From CALITV01 sp964415795 (lineage in GTDB: Bacteria > UBP6 > UBA1177 > JAKLFG01), in contig CAYQBN010000024.1 in the NCBI GenBank assembly GCA_964415795.1, positions 1 to 21,823 on the forward strand: a stretch of DNA of 21,823 bases. Reading direction: 5' to 3'. Below the pieces are notes generated by a model, which saw only the letters and a program-made list of their open reading frames with translations, ran no database searches and was not told the DNA's origin. Positions 15,242 to 21,823 of the stretch are shown one piece after another. Made by a program: the position numbers and the translations under genes. How positions within the stretch are numbered: the first letter of the stretch is position 1; every line of letters starts with the position of its first letter.

Positions 15242-15269
15242 CTTATATTCCGTTTCCTTAAAATGTAAA
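15242..15269 (-). promoter_or_regulatory. Probable promoter of the Lys-rich protein gene
   Basis: On the minus strand TTTACA (15264-15269), a 16-nt spacer and TATAAG (15242-15247) give a leader of about 65-70 nt before the ATG at 15167. The leader is AT-rich with no clear riboswitch fold. Confidence 0.45.
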
Positions 15270-15333
15270 TGTTTTTCAGGTCATTGTAAGTCGCTGATTT
15301 ATATTCAAATTCTCTTTCATTACCCTCACAACC

Positions 15334-15361
15334 TTGCTTCTTCGAAGAGTGACGATAGGAT
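15334..15361 (+). promoter_or_regulatory. Probable promoter of rlmN
   Basis: TTGCTT (15334-15339), a 16-nt spacer and TAGGAT (15356-15361). Transcription would begin near 15368, which leaves room for the GGAG at 15372-15375 and the ATG at 15382, and supports that start. Confidence 0.45.
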
Positions 15362-15381
15362 TGGAAGCAATGGAGACAAGC

Positions 15382-16428
15382 ATGGAACTGTTCGAACTCA
15401 CCCGCCACGATATCGAAGAGGCAATCGCTGCACTCGGCATGAAACCGTTCCGTGGACGCCAGATATTCCGCTGGCTCTATCAAGATCTCGTCACCGACTT
15501 TTCGGCGATGACCGACATATCGAAGGCAGGACGCGAAGAGCTGGCACGACGCTTTACCTCCCGGCCCCTCGACACACCGGAAGTGTTCGCATCAGCCGAC
15601 GGCACCGAAAAACTCCGTTTCACCCTTGACGACGGCGCGGTCATCGAATCGGTCATCATTCCCGAAAAAGATCGGATAACTCTCTGTGTCTCGACACAGG
15701 TCGGTTGCCCTCTCGGGTGTCTCTTTTGCCGTACTGGTTCGCTCGGGTTTAGCCGCAACCTTACGGTCCGCGAGATCGTCGGCCAACACTGGGCAGCGCA
15801 AAAACGGCTCGCGGAGAAAGGCAAGCGAGTAACCAACATCGTCTTCATGGGAATGGGCGAACCGCTTCTCAACCTCGAGAACACGGTAAAGGCCGCTCAT
15901 ATCATGATGGATGATCTCGGATTCAATCTCTCGAACCGTCGCGTGACGGTGAGCACTGTCGGTATCCCCGAGAAACTCGACGAACTGGGTGATCAGGTGT
16001 CGGTCAACCTCGCCCTATCGCTCCACGCAACGAGCGACAAGAAACGACAGGAACTCATGCCGGCGACGAAGAACTGGCCGCTCAAAGAACTCATCGCGGC
16101 GCTTCGCCGGTTCCCTCTGCCGCCACGTAAAAAGATCCTCATCGAATATGTTCTTCTGCGCGGCATTAATGATTCGATAGCCGAAGCACGGGAACTCGCC
16201 AAAGTCGCCCGTTCACTCAACGCCAAGATCAACCTGATACCCTTCAACACCTTTGAAGGTGCTCCGTATCAACCCTCGACACCCGAAGCGACGCAAGTAT
16301 TCCAACAAACGCTTTGGGATGAAGGACTAACCGTTATCATTCGGAAATCGCGTGGCGACGAAGCGCTCGCGGCATGCGGCCAGTTGGGCTATGTGCCGGG
16401 CGGCGCCGACCTAGAAGAAGAGGAGTGA
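15382..16428 (+). CDS. rlmN: 23S rRNA (A2503-C2)/tRNA (A37-C2) methyltransferase RlmN, radical SAM
   Basis: 348 residues. The radical SAM cluster is C109-x3-C113-x2-C116 (GCPLGCLFC). C102 and C332 match E. coli RlmN C118 and C355, the pair used for methyl transfer, so the enzyme looks complete. Also present are the N-terminal FRGRQIFRWLY RNA-binding segment, the FMGMGEPLLN motif, and VSTVG and SLHAT. It methylates C2 of adenine in 23S rRNA and certain tRNAs. I chose the ATG at 15382 (GGAG six bases upstream, typical MELFEL start); an ATG at 15370 is possible. Its last 18 nt overlap the 3' end of the carboxypeptidase gene on the other strand, giving an unusual EEEE terminus. Confidence 0.95.
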   Translation: MELFELTRHDIEEAIAALGMKPFRGRQIFRWLYQDLVTDFSAMTDISKAGREELARRFTSRPLDTPEVFASADGTEKLRFTLDDGAVIESVIIPEKDRITLCVSTQVGCPLGCLFCRTGSLGFSRNLTVREIVGQHWAAQKRLAEKGKRVTNIVFMGMGEPLLNLENTVKAAHIMMDDLGFNLSNRRVTVSTVGIPEKLDELGDQVSVNLALSLHATSDKKRQELMPATKNWPLKELIAALRRFPLPPRKKILIEYVLLRGINDSIAEARELAKVARSLNAKINLIPFNTFEGAPYQPSTPEATQVFQQTLWDEGLTVIIRKSRGDEALAACGQLGYVPGGADLEEEE

Positions 16429-17916
16429 GCAACCGCCGTCAGACGCCTTGCGGCGCGGCGTATCGGTATCGACATCAGATTCGAGATCCGTCTCATCAGA
16501 GGAATCGTCGCCATCTGCAGCAATGACCGTGTCCTCGTCGGTCGCTTCAGCACTATCGAAAAGCTCGTCGTTGGTATAATCGGTATCGGCATCCAGCACT
16601 TCATCGTCAGGGGAACTCTCCTCATCAGCGCGGTCATCATAGAGCATGGCACAAAGCGTTTCGCCACACCCTTCAAGGTAATCGACGACGCCGTTGCCAT
16701 TGCGATCGGTGTCCACCTCGGGGCTCTCAGTCATCGTCGCTTCGATGAAGTAGAGGGTCGCAACGACATTCTCCCGCGCCGTCCCCTTTATCTGCTCGGT
16801 CGGAAGAGAAAAGCCATTCAACTCGTCCCCGCCGGGACGCAATTCGACGGTGAGAGAGTTCCGGAACTCGTACGCAAGATGGAACCAGTCGCTCCCCGCA
16901 CCGGTCGCGACATAAAGTTCGCTCGATTTTGTCGCCTCGTAAGCAACACCGGTCTCGGCCATGATGAGGTCGCTCATCGTTTGCGCGATCGCCGCCATCT
17001 CTTTCTCTCTCGGCGAACGCTCTTCAGTATTTCCGTAAGGGTAGAGAATCAGTTGCGAATAGCTGTGAAAATCTATGAACCCCGCCGGAGCATCCATGAT
17101 CCCATTCTTCGGATCGAGCAGATCGCGAATCGCCGCTGTTTCAGGCTCCGAAAAGGGCGCGGTGCCGCAGTACACATCAGATGAACCCTTTTTACTCGAC
17201 CCTTCCCCTCCCCAATCGGCATCGTAGTTGCGATTGAGGTCCACTCCGTAGGAGTTGTCAGCGTTGTGCCGACGGTTCTTACGCCAATAACGGTCCTTTT
17301 CCCATGAATAACGATAGCCATCCTCGTTGAGCATCGGCACGAGCCATATCTCGGTGGAATCCACGATCTCTTTGATCCGCGGGCTGTAATCATACTGTTC
17401 GAGAAGGAACTCCGCCATCCGCAGGAGCACCTCGACCCCGATCCATTCGCGCGCATGGTGCATCGCGACGAAGAGGACCTCGGTTTTATTGGGAAGATTC
17501 CGTGACGGATCGGCACTTATCTTCAGGGCAACAATAGAGCATTTCTCAATCGTTTCTCCTATCTCGTACAATCGGGCCCGCTGAGGGTAATTTCCTTCAA
17601 GATCCGCGAGGTCGGCGCGCACCTTATCGGCGTCGCGGTACTCGGATGCAGGCGGCGGGACCACTTCGCTCAGCGACATAAGCGGATCTGCCTGCAGGAA
17701 AATATGCCTTAGAACAAGCATATCGGCATCCGAAGCTCCGACACGATAGTGCCATCGTCCCTCAGCGTCGCGGTACACGGACCAGACATCGAGGTCACCG
17801 AGAGCCTGTTGCGCCGCCGGTTCCTGATCCCTTACCACCACATCCCATACCAGTTGTTCCGCAGCTCCTAAAGAAAAAGAAAAGAAAAAAACAAAAAGAA
17901 CGGTGGGCATGCGCAT
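16411..17916 (-). CDS. Exported M14 zinc carboxypeptidase with acidic C-terminal tail
   Basis: 501 residues. A signal peptide (MRMPTVLFVFFFSFSLGAA) and an N-terminal pro-like region (20-90) precede the M14 catalytic domain (about 91-395). Zinc ligands are H154 and E157 in HHAREW and H284 in IDFHSYSQ. Arg/Asn substrate binders are in DLNRNYDADW (226-235), and the catalytic Glu is E358 in LTVELRPGG. It should remove C-terminal residues from peptides outside the cytoplasm. After it comes an EF-hand-like calcium loop (DTDRNGNGVVDYLE, 402-415), then an Asp/Glu/Thr-rich tail (425-488), and a short end RRKASDGGCSLLFF that looks like the start of a Cys-type sorting tail cut short. It begins 18 nt after the EGF lipoprotein stop and is probably co-transcribed. 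The start could also be the ATG at 17910. Confidence 0.93.
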   Translation of the reverse strand: MRMPTVLFVFFFSFSLGAAEQLVWDVVVRDQEPAAQQALGDLDVWSVYRDAEGRWHYRVGASDADMLVLRHIFLQADPLMSLSEVVPPPASEYRDADKVRADLADLEGNYPQRARLYEIGETIEKCSIVALKISADPSRNLPNKTEVLFVAMHHAREWIGVEVLLRMAEFLLEQYDYSPRIKEIVDSTEIWLVPMLNEDGYRYSWEKDRYWRKNRRHNADNSYGVDLNRNYDADWGGEGSSKKGSSDVYCGTAPFSEPETAAIRDLLDPKNGIMDAPAGFIDFHSYSQLILYPYGNTEERSPREKEMAAIAQTMSDLIMAETGVAYEATKSSELYVATGAGSDWFHLAYEFRNSLTVELRPGGDELNGFSLPTEQIKGTARENVVATLYFIEATMTESPEVDTDRNGNGVVDYLEGCGETLCAMLYDDRADEESSPDDEVLDADTDYTNDELFDSAEATDEDTVIAADGDDSSDETDLESDVDTDTPRRKASDGGCSLLFF

Positions 17917-17934
17917 ATCCCCGCTACCTAATAC

Positions 17935-20900
17935 CTAACAACTGCCCCACTGATCTTCATCGTAGCAGTTTGCAGTGCTCCAAGTGCACGAACCGCCGCA
18001 CGAAGCAGTCCCGCATTCTTCGCCGAGGTTGGTACAGCTCGTGGTCTGGCCACTCTCACACTCTTCGGCATAATAGGGCATTAAAAGATCATCTATCCAG
18101 TACGCATCGAGCCCGGTGCTCCCCGAACTGTCTTTAGAGTACATGAACTCGATGGTATGCGGCCCATTCGATACCGAAACACATTGTTGCGTCCATGTGC
18201 GATGATCACCGCTCGTAGACCATGCGGCACCTCCATCCACATAAAGATAAAGATAGTCATACCCCGATTCCGACTCGCCATAGTACCAGAAACAGAAGGA
18301 ACCACCAACGATCGTTCGCGTAAAATAGATGAATGTATACCCATCGTCAGATATGACCGCCGACTTGAGCGCATAGGTACCGCCATGTTTGTAGGTGGTC
18401 GACGTACCCCAGTCTCCGCTCATGTAGGAAGGTTTCCCTCCCTCGAATGTCTCAGTGAAGGCGACGGCACTGGTATTTTGATACCCATCACCACATACAT
18501 TGTTCGTGCAATCGCTCTTGCAGTAGTCGTTGTTCGACGAATTACCGTCGTCACACTGCTCAGGACCATTCGTAATGCCATCGCCACACCGCGGACCGAG
18601 ACCAGTACAAGTCGAATTGCAGTAACCGTAACTGCCATTGTTGACCCCGTCGTCACACACCTCGCCCGGGTCCACATGCCCATCGCCGCAGGTCGAACAG
18701 GTCACCCCATCTCCAACCGCCGGCGGGATACAGGCACAGGTGAACCCCGGAACCGTGTTGGTGCAGGTAGCAAGGGTCGGATGGCAGTTGTCGAGGTTCT
18801 CGGCACATTCGTCAATGTCCCAGCACGAACCATTGGTGAAACGGAACCCGCTCGAACAAGTGCAAGTATAAGAACCCGGGGTGTTCGTACAGGTCGCCGT
18901 CGTGTCGCTGTGATCGTTGCATGGATTGTCCTGCGTCACGCATTCATTGATATCGACACACCCACTGTAACCATCTCCCGTGTAACCCGACGGGCACGGT
19001 CCACAGGTTCGTCCACCAATGGTATTAGTGCAGGTCGTGAGCGGATCACATCCACCGTTGTTCATGAGACACTCGTTGATGTCGAAGCATGAACCATTCG
19101 TGAACTGGAACCCGCTCGAACAGCCGCAGGTGTAGGACCCCGGCGTGTTGGTACAGGTCGCCGAGGTATCACCATTGTCGTTGCACGGGTTGTTCTGCGT
19201 CATGCACTCATCGATGTCGAGGCAGGTCCCGCTACCAACAGTGAATCCCGAAGAACAGGTACAGGTGTATGAACCAACGTTGTTCGTACAAACCGCACCG
19301 GTATCTCCCTGATCATCGCACGGGTTAGCGGAGGTACACTCATTGATGTCACTACAGGTGCCACCGCTGAACTGGAAACCGCCCGAACACGCGCAGGCGT
19401 AGGCCGCCCCGATGTCGGTGCATACCGCGCTATTATCGCCGCCGTTATCACACGGATTGCCATAGCAATCGTCCACCTCGACGCAGGTGGTTCCATTGTC
19501 GTACCAACCACCCGAACAGTTGCAGGTGTAACCGCCCGGCGTGTTCGTGCAGGTAGCGCCAGTGTCTCCCTGATCGTTACAGGGGTTGTTTTGCGTCACA
19601 CATTCGTCGATATCAATACATCCGGTCTCGCCGTCTCCGGTGTATCCCGACGGGCACGGTCCGCAGGTCCGTCCACCGACCGTATTGGTGCACTCGGTAA
19701 GCGGGTCGCACCCGCCGTTGCCGACGAGACATTCATTCACATCTTGACAGGTGCCGGCGCCGGGCGCGAAACCGCCCGAACAGGAACAGGAGTAGCTCCC
19801 CACGGCATTGGCGCACTGGGCGGCCGTATCACCTTGATCATCGCAGGGGTTGCTCTGAAGCACGCATTCGTCTACATCCCGACAGGAACCACTCGAGAAC
19901 TCAAAGCCGACCGAGCACGAACAGGTGTAGGTGGCGATCCCATCGGTGCAGGTCGCCCCGGTGTCGCCGTTGTCGTTGCAGTGGTTACCTATGCACTCAT
20001 CTATTTCGACGCAGGTTACCCCATTGTCCTCATAGCCAGATGAACAAGAGCAATCATATCCTCCCAGTTGATTGATGCAGGAGGCGTTCAGATCGCCGCC
20101 GTTGTCGCAGGGGTTTCCGACACAGTCGTCTATGTCGCGGCAGGAACCGTCACGCGACTCAAAGCCCGATGAGCAGTTGCACACATACCCGGGCATAAGG
20201 TTGGAACACCATGCTTCGGCGTCGCCGTAGTCATCACATGGTTCGTTGTAGGAAAGACACTCATTGATGTCACGACAGTAGCCGCCAAGGAACTGGAAAC
20301 CGTTCGAGCAGGTGCAGGTGTAGGCACCCGGCGTGTTCGTGCAGGTCGCACCGCTATCGAATACATCGCAGGGATTATCGTTGACCACGCACTCATCGAT
20401 ATCCACACAAAACTCGTTAGCATCTTTCGCGTAGCCGGTGGCACAGGTACAGTTCGTCGTCACCCACCAATCACAGGTGGCGTTACAGGGAACCAGCACG
20501 GTATTGGCGTATCCTCGTCCCGGTATCTGATTACAGATGATCGTGTCGGCAGTGTCGCACAGCTCGTATCCAGCATCGGTAATGCCATCACCACAGTGGG
20601 AGCCGAGCCCCATGCAGAAAAGGTTACAGTGCCCGTAGGTTCCGTTGAGCGTGCCATCGTCGCATACCTCGGTCCCCTCTACCGTCCCGTTTCCACAGGT
20701 CGTTATCGTAAAGGAGAATTCATACGGGGTTCCCAACGGATTTCCCGCGAGATCGGCAACCGTTTCGGCGATAGTCACCGTGTAGGTCATTCCCAACGCC
20801 AATTCGGCTACGGGATCAAGTGTGACCGTTTCTTTTCCGTTGAACGAGAAAGCGACCGCTATAGGAGTGCTTCCCCCCTCCATCACCGAGAACGCTTCGG

Positions 20901-21585
20901 CGACGACGCTGGCAGGAAGAAGAGATTCAGAAAACACAATGACGATGTTCGTCGTCGGCAAAACATTGCTCGCCTGATCTAACGGCATCGTCTCTACCAC
21001 GGTAGGTGGTGTGGTATCGGCAACAATATCTTGATCAGGAACGATCGGCTGATCGATGTCGACCGGGACTACATCGTCGGGCTCTTCCCCATCATCGCTC
21101 ATAACGGGAGCATCATCGAATACTACGCTTCCCTCGTCCGTTTCCTCTCCCCCCGTGTCGTCGGTCACGAAGGGCGCATCATCTCCCACCTCACCCGCGT
21201 CATCGAACACATCTACGGTATCGTCAGACGCTTCCTCTGCCTCATCGGTCTCACCGGTATCTTCATCGAGAATCGCGCCGTTGTCGTCCAGAGACACGCC
21301 ATGATCATCGGTTATACTGTCCGGTTCAGCAGCATCGAACCCCGTATCAGGCAATATAGGATGTTCCCCTTCTACCACAACATCCCCCTCGGCGGGAACA
21401 GCATCGGTCACCGATTCAACGCAGTAGCCGTTATCGCACACAAGACCGAGTGGGCAGTCGAACGAAGTCACACACTCGTTCCCGCTCTGCGGTTTTTGGT
21501 CCGAGCTACATGCCCCCAAGATAGATAGGACAATCGCAACGACTGCCACTGCCAGATTCGAGAAACAACGAAAGAGACCGGTCAT
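17935..21585 (-). CDS. Giant lipoprotein with 13 calcium-binding EGF-like repeats and Myxococcus Cys-rich repeats
   Basis: 1216 residues. The signal ends in lipobox LGAC (C26). A small Cys cluster (38-55) precedes an Asp/Glu/Thr-rich linker (60-190), then a bacterial Ig-like SbsA-type domain (192-296, TPPTVVETMPLD to FSFTI). A Myxococcus-type Cys-rich repeat follows (297-380; CGNGTVEGTEVCDDGTLNG). Then come 13 EGF-like modules (395-965), each opening with (D/E)(I/V)(D/N)(E/D)C, the calcium-binding signature. Most contain C-x-N-x4-Y/F-x-C-x-C, the consensus for Asx hydroxylation in animal proteins. Two further Cys-rich repeats (966-1032) lead to a beta-rich segment (1041-1172) that may be a jelly-roll lectin-like domain, and a last Cys cluster. 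It should be exposed at the cell surface and rigidified by Ca2+; binding partners are unknown. GGAGGG precedes the ATG. The carboxypeptidase follows 18 nt after the stop. Confidence 0.92.
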   Translation of the reverse strand: MTGLFRCFSNLAVAVVAIVLSILGACSSDQKPQSGNECVTSFDCPLGLVCDNGYCVESVTDAVPAEGDVVVEGEHPILPDTGFDAAEPDSITDDHGVSLDDNGAILDEDTGETDEAEEASDDTVDVFDDAGEVGDDAPFVTDDTGGEETDEGSVVFDDAPVMSDDGEEPDDVVPVDIDQPIVPDQDIVADTTPPTVVETMPLDQASNVLPTTNIVIVFSESLLPASVVAEAFSVMEGGSTPIAVAFSFNGKETVTLDPVAELALGMTYTVTIAETVADLAGNPLGTPYEFSFTITTCGNGTVEGTEVCDDGTLNGTYGHCNLFCMGLGSHCGDGITDAGYELCDTADTIICNQIPGRGYANTVLVPCNATCDWWVTTNCTCATGYAKDANEFCVDIDECVVNDNPCDVFDSGATCTNTPGAYTCTCSNGFQFLGGYCRDINECLSYNEPCDDYGDAEAWCSNLMPGYVCNCSSGFESRDGSCRDIDDCVGNPCDNGGDLNASCINQLGGYDCSCSSGYEDNGVTCVEIDECIGNHCNDNGDTGATCTDGIATYTCSCSVGFEFSSGSCRDVDECVLQSNPCDDQGDTAAQCANAVGSYSCSCSGGFAPGAGTCQDVNECLVGNGGCDPLTECTNTVGGRTCGPCPSGYTGDGETGCIDIDECVTQNNPCNDQGDTGATCTNTPGGYTCNCSGGWYDNGTTCVEVDDCYGNPCDNGGDNSAVCTDIGAAYACACSGGFQFSGGTCSDINECTSANPCDDQGDTGAVCTNNVGSYTCTCSSGFTVGSGTCLDIDECMTQNNPCNDNGDTSATCTNTPGSYTCGCSSGFQFTNGSCFDINECLMNNGGCDPLTTCTNTIGGRTCGPCPSGYTGDGYSGCVDINECVTQDNPCNDHSDTTATCTNTPGSYTCTCSSGFRFTNGSCWDIDECAENLDNCHPTLATCTNTVPGFTCACIPPAVGDGVTCSTCGDGHVDPGEVCDDGVNNGSYGYCNSTCTGLGPRCGDGITNGPEQCDDGNSSNNDYCKSDCTNNVCGDGYQNTSAVAFTETFEGGKPSYMSGDWGTSTTYKHGGTYALKSAVISDDGYTFIYFTRTIVGGSFCFWYYGESESGYDYLYLYVDGGAAWSTSGDHRTWTQQCVSVSNGPHTIEFMYSKDSSGSTGLDAYWIDDLLMPYYAEECESGQTTSCTNLGEECGTASCGGSCTWSTANCYDEDQWGSC
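18820..19083 (-). repeat. Second copy of a 264-nt two-module block in the EGF array
   Basis: Residues 835-922 closely repeat residues 615-702 (19480-19743), including NGGCDPLT, GGRTCGPCPSGYTGDG and ECVTQ(N/D)NPCN. The spacing is exactly 660 nt (220 codons), and the two copies are visibly similar at base level around the GPCPSGYTGDG segment. Confidence 0.8.
19480..19743 (-). repeat. First copy of the 264-nt two-module block in the EGF array
   Basis: Residues 615-702 match residues 835-922 at 660-nt spacing. The preceding module (570-614) also resembles the one before the other copy (790-834), so the duplicated unit was probably about five modules. Confidence 0.8.
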
Positions 21586-21624
21586 GTTACCCTCCCGGAC
21601 AAAAAAGTGCTCGCTAGAATAGGG

Positions 21625-21652
21625 ATTTTACGAAAGCATTCTCGAAAAGCAA
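21625..21652 (-). promoter_or_regulatory. Probable promoter of the EGF lipoprotein-carboxypeptidase unit
   Basis: On the minus strand TTGCTT (21647-21652), a 16-nt spacer and TAAAAT (21625-21630). The ATG at 21585 lies 39 nt past the -10 box. The surrounding 21586-21728 gap is AT-rich and shows nothing else I can support. Confidence 0.45.
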
Positions 21653-21728
21653 TCACGCCAATAAAAATAATGAAAAAAATGGCTCCCCGTGTGCAACCCT
21701 CTTCATAATTCCTCTCGTTCTCCGGCTG

Positions 21729-21823
21729 TTAACCGAAAACCTTCAATATCAACGAGTTATCAAAGAGCATGCCGTTCCGGTAGGCCGGAAGCGGCGTTGA
21801 ATCGCATTTCCCCATCTCCGCCG
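21729..21823 (-). CDS. Possible C-terminal end of a further minus-strand gene (cut by window edge)
   Basis: One minus frame is open from the window edge for 31 codons and ends in TAA at 21729-21731. It reads CDSTPLPAYRNGMLFDN followed by SLILKVFG. The composition is protein-like and the other minus frames stop quickly, but the stretch is too short to prove coding or assign a family. Confidence 0.35.
   Translation of the reverse strand, partial: AEMGKCDSTPLPAYRNGMLFDNSLILKVFG

Larger units (their letters stand above)
18691..20403 (-). repeat. Tandem array of 13 EGF-like modules
   Basis: The modules are 38-47 codons long and start near residues 395, 439, 484, 527, 570, 615, 658, 703, 746, 790, 835, 878 and 923. 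Three types recur: long NPC(N/D)D with GDT, short GNPCDNGGD, and GGCDPLT with GPCPSGYTGDG. It is a coding repeat, not a CRISPR or satellite. Confidence 0.9.

Noticed and set aside
18157..19092. A 311-codon plus-strand frame opposite the EGF array
   Set aside because: It stays open only because the repeated EGF codons lack antisense stops; the product has no protein-like pattern.
18691..20403. CRISPR-like or satellite repeat
   Set aside because: The repeats are coding EGF modules of variable sequence and length in one frame, not identical repeats with unique spacers.
17935..21585. Eukaryotic contamination because of the EGF modules
   Set aside because: The gene has a bacterial lipobox, ribosome site and Myxococcus-type repeats and sits in a bacterial operon.

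Overview
This is a metagenome-style scaffold piece. It holds one 10-N assembly gap at 9440-9449, is GC-rich overall, and has AT-rich promoter gaps. It comes from a Gram-negative anaerobic bacterium. Lineage clues are the secreted Cys-rich proteins: Myxococcus-type cysteine-rich repeats, CGxDGCGGxCG modules, Asp/Thr/Glu-rich linkers behind lipoboxes, and calcium-binding EGF arrays. This style is common in Myxococcota and other deltaproteobacterial or neighbouring candidate phyla. I cannot name the taxon from sequence alone.

Layout. The left edge (1-211, minus) is the start of a secreted protein cut by the window end. Next, on plus, come a LeuT-type sodium:amino-acid symporter with a 31-residue MetS-like small subunit (365-2025) and a lipoprotein with a duplicated domain (2053-3300). 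On minus follow radC and a small methyltransferase (3307-4678). A probably leaderless exported serine hydrolase (4786-5871, plus) meets a hybrid sensor histidine kinase (5873-7927, minus) tail to tail. The centre (8004-13527, minus) is one operon with a good promoter at 13574-13602: meaB, methylmalonyl-CoA epimerase, and the carboxyltransferase, delta, biotin-carrier and beta subunits of a sodium-pumping methylmalonyl-CoA decarboxylase. Divergent from it is a class V PLP enzyme (13674-14843). A small Lys/Glu-rich secreted protein with a clear terminator (14842-15167, minus), rlmN (15382-16428, plus), and a minus-strand pair complete the window: a giant 13-EGF lipoprotein followed 18 nt later by an M14 zinc carboxypeptidase. 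The right edge may hold the end of one more minus-strand gene.

How it fits together. The central operon would convert methylmalonyl-CoA to propionyl-CoA and CO2 while exporting Na+, as in succinate-to-propionate fermenters. The LeuT-type symporter could spend that Na+ gradient on amino-acid uptake. An exported carboxypeptidase and an exported serine hydrolase suggest use of peptides or cell-wall fragments. The hybrid kinase carries a periplasmic solute-binding sensor and lies just downstream of the pump operon.

The most unusual items are: (1) the beta subunit of the pump has a signal peptide and a long exported N-terminal extension that faintly resembles a degenerate trypsin/HtrA barrel, interrupted by the gap; (2) the bacterial calcium-binding-EGF lipoprotein contains a 660-nt-spaced internal duplication and sits in one transcription unit with a carboxypeptidase; (3) the lipoprotein with a tandem domain I do not recognise.
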